Assembly: GCA_017577405.1 (NCBI GenBank)
Contig: PIUA01000024.1
Span: forward strand, 1-64,000
Length of the DNA stretch: 64,000 bases
DNA from: Bacillota bacterium
Lineage (GTDB): Bacteria > Bacillota > Limnochordia > Limnochordales > Limnochordaceae
Reading direction: 5' to 3'
Shown piece by piece: positions 8,152 through 16,623 of the stretch (positions are counted from its first letter, which is position 1; each line of letters starts with the position of its first letter). Position numbers and translations under genes: made by a program. The notes beneath the pieces were generated by a model. The model ran no database searches and was not told the DNA's origin. It was given only the letters and a program-made list of their open reading frames with translations.

Positions 8152-9140
8152 GGCCGTCCCTCCAAACTCCACCGCACCGCGACGGTCCCCCAGGTCAGCC
8201 CGCCGCCGAAGCCCACCATGACCACCAGATCCCCCGGCTTCAACCGGCCCGCCCGCCAGGCCTCATCCAAGGCGAGGGGAATGGAGGCGGTGGAGGTGTT
8301 GCCGTACCGCTCCAGGTTGGTGAAGACCTGCTCCGGCGCCAAGCCCAGCCGCTCCCGGGCCGCTTCAATGATGCGGATGTTGGCCTGGTGGGGCACCAAG
8401 AGATCCAGATCGGCCACGCTCAGGCCCAGCCCGTCCAGGACCGCCTGGGTCTCCTCCACCACCAGCCGGACGGCGAACTTGAAGATCTCCTGGCCGTTCA
8501 TCCGGATGAAGGGGAGGGGCTCCTCCGGGCGTCCCCCCACGGTGTGGCGAGCGTGGGGCGCGTCCAGGTAGAGGTGGGGGCCGCCCTCCCCATCGGCGCC
8601 CAGCCGGCTGGCCAGGATGCCCTGCCCCTCGGCCACGGGGGCGACCACCACCGCGCCCGCCCCGTCACCAAAGAGGACACAGGTGCTCCGATCGGTCCAG
8701 TCGGTGATCCGGCTGAGAAGATCCACCCCCACCACCAGCACGTGCCGGGCGGCTCCTGCCTCCACCAGGTAGCGGGCCTGGTGAAGGGCGTAGACGAAGC
8801 CCGAGCAGGCGGCGGAGAGGTCATACCCGGCAGCCCGGCGGGCCCCCAGCTCCTTCTGGATCCGGACGGCCGTCGCCGGGAAGACCGTGTCGGGGGTGGA
8901 GGTGGCAGCGATGATGAGATCCACCGCCTCGGGCTCCAGGCCGGCCACCTCCAGGGCCCGCTGCGCGGCCCGCAGGCCCAGCTCCGTCGCCGTCTCCCCC
9001 GGGGAGACCACCCGCCGCTCCCGGATCCCCGTCCGGGTCCGGATCCACTCATCACTGGTCTCCACCATCTGCTCCAGGTCGCGGTTGGTCAGGATCCGGC
9101 CGGGAACGGCGGAGCCGATCCCGACAATGCCCGCTGGCAT
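8148..9140 (-). CDS. fabH: Beta-ketoacyl-ACP synthase III
   Basis: Starts fatty-acid synthesis by condensing acyl-CoA with malonyl-ACP; in Gram-positives it sets branched-chain priming. 330 residues with Cys112 (DLSAACSGF), His251 (VPHQANIRI) and Asn281 (YGNTSTAS). It sits four bases after plsX. Placement of fabH inside the plsX-fabD-fabG-acpP operon differs from Bacillus subtilis but is common in Clostridia. Confidence 0.97.
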   Translation of the reverse strand: MPAGIVGIGSAVPGRILTNRDLEQMVETSDEWIRTRTGIRERRVVSPGETATELGLRAAQRALEVAGLEPEAVDLIIAATSTPDTVFPATAVRIQKELGARRAAGYDLSAACSGFVYALHQARYLVEAGAARHVLVVGVDLLSRITDWTDRSTCVLFGDGAGAVVVAPVAEGQGILASRLGADGEGGPHLYLDAPHARHTVGGRPEEPLPFIRMNGQEIFKFAVRLVVEETQAVLDGLGLSVADLDLLVPHQANIRIIEAARERLGLAPEQVFTNLERYGNTSTASIPLALDEAWRAGRLKPGDLVVMVGFGGGLTWGTVAVRWSLEGRP

Positions 9141-9143
9141 CTG

Positions 9144-10145
9144 TCACCCGTCCTTCCTCGTGCCGAACCGCTCGCTCAGGGCTTGCCAGAGCCCGCTTTC
9201 GGCAATGGTCGCGGCCGACCGGACCGCACTGGCGATCGCCCGGGCGTTGGACCGGCCATGGGCCACCAGGACCGGACCCCGGGCGCCCAATAGGGGGACG
9301 CCGCCGTACTCGGCATAGTCCAGGCTCCGGGCCAGGGCCTTCAGCCGGGGGGCGACCAGGGCCGCGCCCAGCTGGGTGCGCAGGCCCAGGCGGAGCTCCG
9401 CCTTCAGCCTGCCGAAGAGAACCTCGGCCATCCCCTCCAGCACCTTGAGGGTCACGTTGCCGAGGAAGCCGTCGGCCACCGCCACGTCCACCTCACCCCG
9501 GAGGAGCTGGCCCGGCTCCACCATGCCGACAAAGTGGAGATCCTCCGCCTCCCGGAAGAGGGGGAAGGCCTCCTGCACCTGACGGTTCCCCTTGGTCTCC
9601 TCCTCGCCGATGTTGAGCAGGCCCACGGTGGGCCGCTGGACCCCGACGACCCGCTCCATGTAGAGGCTTCCCATCCGGCCAAAATCCACCAAGTGGGTGG
9701 GGCGCACATCCACGTTGGCCCCCACGTCCAACAGGAGCGACGGCCGCGCACCCGTGGGCAAGAGGGCCGGCAAGGCCGGCCGCTCCACCCCCGGCAGCCG
9801 CCCCACCACCAGCAAGGCGGCGGCCAGGGTGGCCCCCGTGTTCCCCGGGCTGACGGCCGCATCCACCTGGCCGTCCCGCACCAGCCGGCAGGCGACGACC
9901 ACGCTCGCCTCCCGCTTGGCCCGGACCGCGGCGACGGGCGCCTCCTCCATGCCGATCACATCGGAAGCCGGCTCGATGGCGATGGGCAGCCGGCGGGCCT
10001 CCCCATCGAGGCAGGGCTCGATGGCCTCGGGCCGGCCGACCAGCACCACCTCGGCCCAGCCCCGGCGGGCCGCCTCCACACAACCGGCCACCAACTCTGG
10101 GACCCCCCGGTCCCCGCTCATCACATCGACGGCTACCCGCCGCAT
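9144..10145 (-). CDS. plsX: Phosphate acyltransferase PlsX
   Basis: Converts acyl-ACP to acyl-phosphate for PlsY-dependent phospholipid synthesis; peripheral membrane enzyme. 333 residues from the ATG at 10145, which has GGGGAGGTGAGGGG upstream; the frame is open to 10178. The N-terminal motif reads VDVMSGDRG where most PlsX have DAMGGDHAP, so His is Arg here. The rest (PGNTGATLAAALL, DVGANVDVRPTHL, GFLGNVTLKVLEG) is typical. It directly follows fapR. Confidence 0.95.
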   Translation of the reverse strand: MRRVAVDVMSGDRGVPELVAGCVEAARRGWAEVVLVGRPEAIEPCLDGEARRLPIAIEPASDVIGMEEAPVAAVRAKREASVVVACRLVRDGQVDAAVSPGNTGATLAAALLVVGRLPGVERPALPALLPTGARPSLLLDVGANVDVRPTHLVDFGRMGSLYMERVVGVQRPTVGLLNIGEEETKGNRQVQEAFPLFREAEDLHFVGMVEPGQLLRGEVDVAVADGFLGNVTLKVLEGMAEVLFGRLKAELRLGLRTQLGAALVAPRLKALARSLDYAEYGGVPLLGARGPVLVAHGRSNARAIASAVRSAATIAESGLWQALSERFGTRKDG

Positions 10146-10180
10146 CCCCTCACCTCCCCGCAGCCAGCCCCGGCCCACCC

Positions 10181-10729
10181 TCAGGGGCCGGGCACCACCA
10201 CCAAGAACCGGCCCTGGAAGACGGGCTCCCCCTGCACCCGGCTCTCCACATCCACCCAGAACCGCCCCTGGCGCTGGCGGACCACGGTGGCCACCGCCAC
10301 CACCCGCTCCCCCACCCGCACGGGCTTGACGAACCGGAGCCGGGCCCGGCCCGTCAAGGCCTGGGAGGCGTCGATGACCGACACGGCCAGGGAGTTGGCC
10401 TGGGCGAAGAGGTGATGGCCCCGCACCACCCCTGAACCGCTCAAGGCCATCCGCTCCGTGGTCTCCATCACCGAGAGGGCCCGGCGCCCCAACTCCATCT
10501 CCAACAGCTCCCCCACCACCTCATCGGCCCCCACCGAGCGGAGCTGGCTGTAGGCCATCCGGGCGAGCTTCCGGGTCCGCTCCCGGAGTTGGGGGATGCC
10601 CAGGCTCGCCCGGTCCAGGCGGATGGTCTGGACACTCACCCCGAACCGTTGGGCCAGCTCCCGGTCGGAGATGAAGGGTTCCTCTTGGATCAGACGGGCC
10701 AGCTGATGGCGCCGTTCCTCCCGCGTCAC
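10181..10729 (-). CDS. fapR: Transcription factor FapR, fatty-acid and phospholipid regulator
   Basis: Malonyl-CoA-responsive repressor of lipid genes. 182 residues: DeoR-type winged helix at 1-55 (ISDRELAQRFGVSVQTIRLDR) and a hotdog effector domain from about 75 (GHHLFAQANSLAVSVIDA). The GTG start has AGAGGAG upstream. A perfect 17-base FapR-type palindrome lies 20 bases upstream, so autoregulation and control of the downstream plsX-fab genes is strongly suggested. First gene of the lipid section, after rpmF. Confidence 0.96.
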   Translation of the reverse strand: MTREERRHQLARLIQEEPFISDRELAQRFGVSVQTIRLDRASLGIPQLRERTRKLARMAYSQLRSVGADEVVGELLEMELGRRALSVMETTERMALSGSGVVRGHHLFAQANSLAVSVIDASQALTGRARLRFVKPVRVGERVVAVATVVRQRQGRFWVDVESRVQGEPVFQGRFLVVVPGP

Positions 10730-10748
10730 GCCTCGCTCCTCTCCGGCC

Positions 10749-10765
10749 TTAGCACCAGGTGCTAA
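10749..10765. promoter_or_regulatory. FapR operator
   Basis: TTAGCACCAGGTGCTAA, a perfect 17-base palindrome around a central A. It matches the Bacillus FapR box (TTAGTACC, centre, GGTACTAA) except that the T/A pair in each half is C/G, a plausible GC-rich variant. It lies immediately upstream of fapR and overlaps nothing else. Confidence 0.85.
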
Positions 10766-10781
10766 TCCCCGGCCTAAGGGA

Positions 10782-10799
10782 AGCCGCCTCGCGGCGGCT
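10782..10799 (-). terminator. Weak terminator or attenuator hairpin between rpmF and fapR
   Basis: Perfect 7-base stem AGCCGCC / GGCGGCT with a 4-base loop, followed on the minus strand by TCCCTTAGG, not a real U tract. It may cut transcription after rpmF so that fapR and lipid genes are driven separately. Function is inferred. Confidence 0.35.
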
Positions 10800-10846
10800 G
10801 GCCAGGAAACGGAACCGCCGGGGCTCTTGACCCCGGGCGTCCCTTA

Positions 10847-11044
10847 TTACGCCTCCTCCTCGCCGACGGCGATCACCTGGCGCCCCTTGTACCACCCGCA
10901 GTTGGGGCAGACCCGGTGGGTCGGCTTCAGCTCGTGGCACCGGGGACACTCCACCAACTCGGGCTCCACGATGGCCCGCATCGCCCAGGCGGTGCGGCGA
11001 GTCCGGGTCCGGGCCTTGGAATGACGGCGCTTTGGATTGGCCAT
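10847..11044 (-). CDS. rpmF: Ribosomal protein L32
   Basis: 65-residue large-subunit protein of the zinc-ribbon type: CPRC at 33-36 and CPNC at 46-49, after the basic N terminus MANPKRRHSKARTRTRR. The ATG at 11044 has a GAGGAAACG site. It forms an operon with the upstream yceD gene, the usual partner. Confidence 0.98.
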   Translation of the reverse strand: MANPKRRHSKARTRTRRTAWAMRAIVEPELVECPRCHELKPTHRVCPNCGWYKGRQVIAVGEEEA

Positions 11045-11056
11045 AACGTTTCCTCC

Positions 11057-11641
11057 TCACTCCTCCCCCGCCGGCCGGGATGCCTCCATCCCCTCTAGAA
11101 GATCCCGCAGGACGGCCAGACGGGGGTCTGTCTCCTCCACCTGGCATTGGCAGGTGCCCTGATTCAGGTCTTGGCCGCAGATGGGGCAGAGTCCCCGGCA
11201 CTCCTCCCGGCAGAGACCCTTCATGGGGACCGCCATCATGAGCTGCTCCCGGATGAGGGGGCCCAGATCGATCCGGTTGTTCTCAAAAAACTCTACCTGG
11301 TCGTCCTCATCGGCGACCGCCTCCACCCCTTCGGGCACCCCGCCCTCTTCCTCGTCCCGGTGGCGGCGGCGCGTCCGGGGGACGAACTTCTCTTGAAAGT
11401 GGGCCTCCACCTCGGCCGGGTAGGGGCTGAGGCAGCGGCTGCAGAGCAGGGTGACGGGAACGGTGATCCGCCCCTCCACCAGGACGCCATCCCCGGTGCT
11501 GGTCGCCCGACCCTCAATGTGGACCGGCCCGCGGCAGGCCTCCACGCCAACCTCGGTCAGATCTGGCGGGCAGGGCTCATCGGTGACGAAGACCTCTGCC
11601 CGGCCCCGCTCCCTCAACAGCCGGCCGACCTGCAGCTCCAT
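11057..11641 (-). CDS. yceD: YceD-family (DUF177) protein
   Basis: DUF177 proteins accompany rpmF in most bacteria and affect 23S rRNA metabolism, though the exact role is unsettled. 194 residues with CSRC in the middle (VTLLCSRCLSPYPAEVE) and the C-terminal Cys cluster CREECRGLCPICGQDLN. The ATG at 11641 has GGAGGTGATC at ideal spacing. A strong SigA promoter (11658-11687) starts the yceD-rpmF unit. Confidence 0.93.
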   Translation of the reverse strand: MELQVGRLLRERGRAEVFVTDEPCPPDLTEVGVEACRGPVHIEGRATSTGDGVLVEGRITVPVTLLCSRCLSPYPAEVEAHFQEKFVPRTRRRHRDEEEGGVPEGVEAVADEDDQVEFFENNRIDLGPLIREQLMMAVPMKGLCREECRGLCPICGQDLNQGTCQCQVEETDPRLAVLRDLLEGMEASRPAGEE

Positions 11642-11657
11642 GGGCGATCACCTCCGC

Positions 11658-11687
11658 ATTATACTGGGTTCCCTTCGACACCGTCAA
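11658..11687 (-). promoter_or_regulatory. SigA promoter of yceD-rpmF
   Basis: TTGACG (11687-11682), 18-base spacer, TATAAT (11663-11658) on the minus strand. The expected start is about 10 bases before the perfect Shine-Dalgarno of yceD. Confidence 0.85.
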
Positions 11688-11794
11688 GGGAAACTCCTGA
11701 ACACCCCGCCCCGGTCTGGCGCCCGCCCGGGGCGCATAAGAAAGGGGACGCGGCGACCGCCCACGAGCGGACGGAGAGGAGGCGGGCCCGTCCA

Positions 11795-13024
11795 GTGACC
11801 TCCCCATCCCACACCCTTCCCTCCCGCCGGGTGGCTTACGCCACTGCGGCGGGTGCGGTGCTCTTTACCGCCATGGTGGTCCTCTTCCCCCGGAGCGCCT
11901 TCGAAGCCTCCCTCGACGGCCTCCGTCTCTGGTTCGAGGTGGTCCTCCCGTCGCTCCTCCCTTTCTTCGTCATGGCCCAGGTGCTGATGGGGTTGGGGGC
12001 GGTCCACTTCCTGGGGGTCTGCCTGGAGCCCTTGATGCGCCCCCTCTTCCGCCTCCCCGGCACCGCCGCCTTTGCGGTGGCTATGGGGTTGGTCTCAGGG
12101 TACCCTCTGGGGGCCAAGGTGACGGGGGACTTGCGCCGGCACCGGCTCTGCAGCCGGGTGGAGGCCGAACGGTTGGTCGCCTTTGCCAACACCGCGGATC
12201 CCCTCTTCATGTCGGGCGCGGTGGCGGTGGGCATGTTCGGCCAGGCTTCCCTCGGGGCCGTCCTCAGCTTCGCGCACTACGCCTCCGTGGTGTTGGTCGG
12301 GCTCCTCATGCGGTTCCACGGCCACCGGGAGCCGCCGCCACCCGCCCCGCCGCCGGGTGCCCTCCTCGACCGGGCGCTGGAAGCCCTCTACCAGGCCCGG
12401 GCCCGGGACGGCCGGCCGTTCGGCCATCTTCTGGGGGACGTGGTCCGGGACTCGATGATCCAGATGCTCTTCATCGGCGGGACCATCATGCTCTTCTCGG
12501 TGCTCTTGCGGGTGGCCGCCATCACGGGCCTGGTCCCCTGGGCGGCCCAGCACCTCTTGGGCCCCCTCCTGAGCCTGGTGGGGCTGGACCCGAGCCTGGC
12601 CCACGCCCTCGCGGCCGGCCTTTTCGAGCTGGACCTGGGGAGCCGGGCCGCAGCCCAAGCGGCCGCCTCCTTGCAAGACCGGGTGGTCATCACCAGCGCG
12701 GTCATCGCCTGGAGCGGGCTGGCCGTCCACGCCCAGGTGGCCGCCATGCTCCAGGGGACGGGCTGCCGCCTCGGTCCCTACATCCTGGCCCGGTTCCTGC
12801 ACGGGATCCTGGCTGGGCTCCTCACCCTGCTCGCCTTCCGGGTGGCGGGTAACCTCTTTCTGGAGGCGGCCCTCCCCCTGCCGGCCCCCCTCACCCCCGG
12901 CTTTCTGGGGCGGCTATGGGGCGCGAGCCTCCGGGTCATGGGCGTCACCCTCACCCTGCTGGCCACCAGCCTCCTCTGGCAGCTTCTCCGGGCCGGCGCC
13001 CGCCGGGGACGCCGGCGGCGCTAG
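11795..13024 (+). CDS. ylbJ: Sporulation integral membrane protein YlbJ
   Basis: Multi-pass membrane protein needed for spore cortex formation in Bacillus. 409 residues from the GTG at 11795 (GGAGAGGAGG about 12 bases upstream), almost the Bacillus length of 408. About eight hydrophobic segments are visible, with two nucleoside-transporter gate-like repeats: VVLPSLLPFFVMAQ and GLVSGYPLGAKV in the first half, MLFIGGTIMLFSVLL and GLFELDLGSRAAA in the second. It is divergent from yceD and convergent with the coaD group. It supports a spore-forming host. Confidence 0.93.
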   Translation: MTSPSHTLPSRRVAYATAAGAVLFTAMVVLFPRSAFEASLDGLRLWFEVVLPSLLPFFVMAQVLMGLGAVHFLGVCLEPLMRPLFRLPGTAAFAVAMGLVSGYPLGAKVTGDLRRHRLCSRVEAERLVAFANTADPLFMSGAVAVGMFGQASLGAVLSFAHYASVVLVGLLMRFHGHREPPPPAPPPGALLDRALEALYQARARDGRPFGHLLGDVVRDSMIQMLFIGGTIMLFSVLLRVAAITGLVPWAAQHLLGPLLSLVGLDPSLAHALAAGLFELDLGSRAAAQAAASLQDRVVITSAVIAWSGLAVHAQVAAMLQGTGCRLGPYILARFLHGILAGLLTLLAFRVAGNLFLEAALPLPAPLTPGFLGRLWGASLRVMGVTLTLLATSLLWQLLRAGARRGRRRR

Positions 13025-13031
13025 CCTCGCC

Positions 13032-13505
13032 TCACTCCATGGCGCCGTTGGTCTGGCCCTTGCTCAGCTCCGCCCGGCCGTTGCGGATCACCTCCAAGAG
13101 GTTGGTGAGGCGGCCCTCAAGATCGGTGAGCACGTCCAGGGCGTACCGGTCCGCCTCCCGCTTCAGCTCCTCGCACTGCCGGCGCGCGTCGTCGACGATC
13201 CGTTCCGCCTCCTGCTTGGCCCGCTGGACCACGTGGGAATCGGAGACCAGCTTGGCCGCGTACGCCTCCGCCCGCTGGATGGTCTCGTCCGCTTCCGCCT
13301 GGGCCTCCCGGAGAAAGGCCTCCCGCTCGCCCTGCAGCTGCTCCGCCCGGCGGATCTCCTCGGGGATGGCGTTCCGGATCTTCTCAATCAGTTCCAGGGC
13401 CAGGTCCCCATCGATGATGGCCCGCCCCGTCAAGGGCACCTCAGGAGCCCGCTGGATCAGCTCCTCCAGCTGGCCCAGGAGGTTGATCAGGTTCATCTGG
13501 GTCAT
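13032..13505 (-). CDS. Coiled-coil protein next to coaD, function unknown
   Basis: 157 residues, highly charged and mostly helical, with a long heptad-like stretch (about 50-140: AEQLQGEREAFLREAQAEAD, KQEAERIVDDARRQCEELK). It resembles ATP-synthase subunit b or DivIVA-like rods in character but has no membrane anchor. Its ATG overlaps the coaD stop (ATGA), so it is co-translated with coaD. Such coiled-coil genes downstream of coaD are known in other Clostridia-like genomes. I assign no function. Confidence 0.8.
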   Translation of the reverse strand: MTQMNLINLLGQLEELIQRAPEVPLTGRAIIDGDLALELIEKIRNAIPEEIRRAEQLQGEREAFLREAQAEADETIQRAEAYAAKLVSDSHVVQRAKQEAERIVDDARRQCEELKREADRYALDVLTDLEGRLTNLLEVIRNGRAELSKGQTNGAME

Positions 13506-13999
13506 CCCTCGCCTTCACCTCCCCCCCGCAGGCGGCGGATGAGCCGCCGCTCCACTTCCCTCGGCACCCACTTGCCCACGGACCCGCCGAAGCTGGCCAC
13601 TTCCTTGATGATGCTGGAGCTGACGAAGCTGTAGGGCGCACTGGTCATCATGAAGATGGTCTCCACCTCCGGCGCCAGGGACCGGTTCATGGAGGCCATC
13701 TTGAACTCCGCTTCGAAGTCGGCCACAGCCCGCAGGCCCCGGACGATCACGCTGGCCTGCCGGCCCTGGGCGTAGCGGACCACCAGGCCGTCGAAGCTCT
13801 CACACTCCACATTCTCCAGGTGGCTGGTCACCAGGCGGAGCATCTCCACCCGCTCCTCCACCGAGAAGAGGGCCTTCTTGTTGGGATTCCTCAGGACTGC
13901 CACGTAGAGGCGGTCGAAGAGGTCGGCGGCCCGCTGGATGATGTCCAAGTGGCCGTAGGTCACCGGGTCAAAGCTGCCGGGATAGACCGCAATCTTCAC
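13502..13999 (-). CDS. coaD: Phosphopantetheine adenylyltransferase
   Basis: Penultimate step of coenzyme A synthesis. 165 residues from the GTG at 13999 (GGGGAGGAGGGG upstream). The nucleotidyltransferase motif GSFDPVTYGHLDII and the C-terminal VSSSIIKEVASFGG are complete. It sits three bases after rsmD, a conserved pairing in Gram-positives. Confidence 0.97.
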   Translation of the reverse strand: MKIAVYPGSFDPVTYGHLDIIQRAADLFDRLYVAVLRNPNKKALFSVEERVEMLRLVTSHLENVECESFDGLVVRYAQGRQASVIVRGLRAVADFEAEFKMASMNRSLAPEVETIFMMTSAPYSFVSSSIIKEVASFGGSVGKWVPREVERRLIRRLRGGGEGEG

Positions 14000-14001
14000 G
14001 G

Positions 14002-14559
14002 CTACCCCTCCTCCCCAAGAAAAAAGCAAAGCTCGCTGGATCCGATTGGGTGCCGCCGGTGCAGCGACAGATTCGGTATCGGTTGGGGCTCTTCCTCTCC
14101 CCGGGCCCGTTCCCAAACCACCAGGCCCCCTGGGGGCACCAGCCCCAGCCGGGCCAGGGTCTCCAAGGCAGCCTGGCCCAGGCCCCGCTGGTAGGGCGGG
14201 TCCAGGAAAACCAGGTCGAACCGGTCGCCCCGCCGGGCCAGCCACGGCAGGGCCTGCCGGTCCCGCTGGATGAGAAGTTCCGCCCGGTCTTGGAAGCCGC
14301 ACCGCTCCAGGTTCCGGCGGGCCACCTCCGCCGCCCGTCGGGCCGCCTCCACCAGCACCGCATGGGCCGCGCCCCGGCTCAAGGCCTCAATGGCCAGCGC
14401 CCCCGTCCCCGCGAAGAGGTCCAGCACCCGGGCCTCCACCACCCGGGGGCCCAGGATGTTGAACAGGGTTTCCCGGACCCGGTCGGACGTGGGCCGGGTC
14501 GCCCGGCCGGGGACCGCCTCCAGGCGCCGGCCCCGGGCGGTGCCTCCGATCACCCGCAT
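14002..14559 (-). CDS. rsmD: 16S rRNA (guanine-966-N2) methyltransferase
   Basis: Class I SAM-dependent methyltransferase. 185 residues with RVIGGTARGRRL at the N terminus, SAM loop VLDLFAGTGALAIEAL and catalytic-site motif LDPPY. ATG at 14559 with GGAGGAGGGG upstream; a GTG two codons earlier is possible. It overlaps the recG 3' end by 10 bases, so the two are one transcription unit. Confidence 0.95.
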   Translation of the reverse strand: MRVIGGTARGRRLEAVPGRATRPTSDRVRETLFNILGPRVVEARVLDLFAGTGALAIEALSRGAAHAVLVEAARRAAEVARRNLERCGFQDRAELLIQRDRQALPWLARRGDRFDLVFLDPPYQRGLGQAALETLARLGLVPPGGLVVWERARGEEEPQPIPNLSLHRRHPIGSSELCFFLGEEG

Positions 14560-16601
14560 CCCCACCCCTCCTCCCCCTCGGCCCGGGCCGCCGCCTCCCG
14601 GCCGATGGGCCCCCCTTCCACCGTCTCCCAGCCCACCTGTTCAATGTAGCTTTCCAGGGCCTGCCGGGCCTCCCGGAGGAGCCCTTCGTCCTCGGGAAGG
14701 GAGGCGAGCCGCCACTCGGGCGCCCCCCACTGGGCCTCGCCCAGGAGCTCCCCCGGCCCCCGCAGCCGCAGATCGGCCTCGGCGATGGCGAAGCCGTCAT
14801 CCAGGGTCCGCATGGCATTGAGCCGGCCCCGGGCCTGGGGCGTGCGGGGGGTGGCGACCAGGAAGCAGAAGGCCGGGCTCCGGCTGCGGGCCACCCGGCC
14901 CCGGAGCTGGTGGAGCTGGGCCAGGCCGAATCGATCCGCGCCCTCCACCACCATCACCGAGGCCTCGGGCACATCCACCCCCACCTCCACCACTGTCGTC
15001 GCGGCCAAGACGGGCACCTCGCCGGAGCGGAAGGCTTCCAGGGTGGACCACCGCTCCTCCTCGGGCAGCCGGCCGTGGACCACCCCGATGGGGATGCCCG
15101 CCAGGGGGCCCCGAGCCAGGACGCGAACCTGCTCCACCAGGGCCTGGGCCTGAGTTTCCGAGTCGATGGCGGGAAAGATGATGAAGGCCCGCTCCCCCGC
15201 CTCCACCCGGGCCCGGACGAACCGGTACAGCTCGTCCCGCTTCCGCTCGGGGATCCAGCGGGTGTCGACAGGGTGGCGGCCCGGCGGCAGGCCCCGGAGC
15301 ACGGTGACGTCCAGGTCCCCGTAGGTGGTGAGGGCCAGGGTGCGGGGCACGGGGGTGGCGGTCATGTGGAGCTGGTGGACCCCCTCCCCGGCCAGGGCCT
15401 GGCGCAACCGCACGCCGAAGCGTTGCTCCTCATCGACCACCACCAAGCCGAGCCGGGGCGGCCGGGGGAGGTTGGCGAAGAGGTGGGTCGCCACCACCAC
15501 CAGGGGCTGGCCCGAGGCCAGCTCCGCCTCCACCTGGGCCCGCTCCGCCTCGTTGAGGCTGCCCGTGTACCGGAGCACCCGGACCCCCAGGCCACGGTAG
15601 AGCTCCTGCAGCCGGACCTCCTGCTGCCGGCAGAGGACCCCTGTGGGCACCACCAGCGCCGCCTGGAGCCCGCTCTCCACCGCCCGCAGGAGGGCGTACG
15701 CGGCCACCACCGTCTTCCCCGAGCCCACATCCCCCTGGAGAAGACGGCGCATGGGGAAGGGCCGGGTTAGATCCTCATCGAGGACGGCCATCGCCTCCCT
15801 CTGGCCGTCGGTCAACGAGAAGGGGAGCTGCTCCAGGAAGCGGGCGGCCAGGGGGCCTGGTGGCCCCAAGGCCGGTGCCGCTTGGGCTTGCCGGGCCGCC
15901 CGGGCCGCCTCCAGGGACCAGTTCCACAAGAAGAGCTCGTCGAAGACCAGGCGGCGCCGGGCCTGGGTCGCCTCCTCCAGGTTCTCGGGCCGGTGGAGTC
16001 GCTCGATGGCCTGCTCCAGAGGGAGCAGGGCCAAGGGGGCCCGAACGGCCTCGGGAAGATACTCCTCCACCAGGGGCAGGTAGGCGTCGAGGGCTTGGTC
16101 CACCAGCCGGCGCAGGACGCCCTGGCTCAGCCCCTGGCTCAGGGGGTAGACGGGGAGGAGCCGCCCCGCCACCTGGAGGCGACCCTCCTCTTCCAGGACC
16201 GGGTTGACCATGGTCAGGCGCCCGTTGGCGGCCCGCACCGGCCCCGAGGCGACGACCGTCGTCCCCACCGGCGGGAAGCGGACGTAGCGGGCGTGGTTGC
16301 GGGGAAGAAACCAGTGAAGCGTCAGCCGGCCCCGGGGCCCGGTGAGAACACTCTCCACCAGCAGCACCCGGGGCCGGTCGGCCAGGGGCCGGCGTTGGAA
16401 GGCACCCAGCCGGCCCCGCACTGCCCCTTCCCCCGGCTGGGCGTCGGCAGGCTCCACCACCCGGCTGTAGTCCAGATACCGCCGGGGCGGAAGGGTCAGA
16501 AGATCCCACACCCGCCGTACACCCACCCGTTCCAGCGCCGCGGCGCGCACGGGCCCCACACCCTTCAGGGTGTCGATGGGCGCACGGAGAGCCGGGTTCA
16601 G
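14550..16601 (-). CDS. recG: ATP-dependent DNA helicase RecG
   Basis: Fork-regressing helicase. Wedge domain at about 45-130, Walker A GDVGSGKT, then DEEQRFG (usual DEQHRFG), motif III TATPVPRTLALT and the C-terminal TRG-type helical hairpin. The start is problematic. The first canonical in-frame start is GTG at 16559, which loses the conserved LKGVG just before it. The only upstream alternative before a stop at 16610 is CTG at 16601, placed 6-7 bases after GGTGGTGAG. It gives an N terminus of family length (683 residues), so I use it. A +1 shift from a GTG at 16613 (VSKPEP...) would be the other explanation. Confidence 0.93.
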   Translation of the reverse strand: MNPALRAPIDTLKGVGPVRAAALERVGVRRVWDLLTLPPRRYLDYSRVVEPADAQPGEGAVRGRLGAFQRRPLADRPRVLLVESVLTGPRGRLTLHWFLPRNHARYVRFPPVGTTVVASGPVRAANGRLTMVNPVLEEEGRLQVAGRLLPVYPLSQGLSQGVLRRLVDQALDAYLPLVEEYLPEAVRAPLALLPLEQAIERLHRPENLEEATQARRRLVFDELFLWNWSLEAARAARQAQAAPALGPPGPLAARFLEQLPFSLTDGQREAMAVLDEDLTRPFPMRRLLQGDVGSGKTVVAAYALLRAVESGLQAALVVPTGVLCRQQEVRLQELYRGLGVRVLRYTGSLNEAERAQVEAELASGQPLVVVATHLFANLPRPPRLGLVVVDEEQRFGVRLRQALAGEGVHQLHMTATPVPRTLALTTYGDLDVTVLRGLPPGRHPVDTRWIPERKRDELYRFVRARVEAGERAFIIFPAIDSETQAQALVEQVRVLARGPLAGIPIGVVHGRLPEEERWSTLEAFRSGEVPVLAATTVVEVGVDVPEASVMVVEGADRFGLAQLHQLRGRVARSRSPAFCFLVATPRTPQARGRLNAMRTLDDGFAIAEADLRLRGPGELLGEAQWGAPEWRLASLPEDEGLLREARQALESYIEQVGWETVEGGPIGREAAARAEGEEGWGCG

Positions 16602-16623
16602 GTTTGCTCACCACCCTGTGTGA

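Noticed and set aside
10749-10765. CIRCE element upstream of fapR
   Set aside because: CIRCE needs nine bases between GCACTC and GAGTGC halves. Here the halves are adjacent and fit a FapR box.
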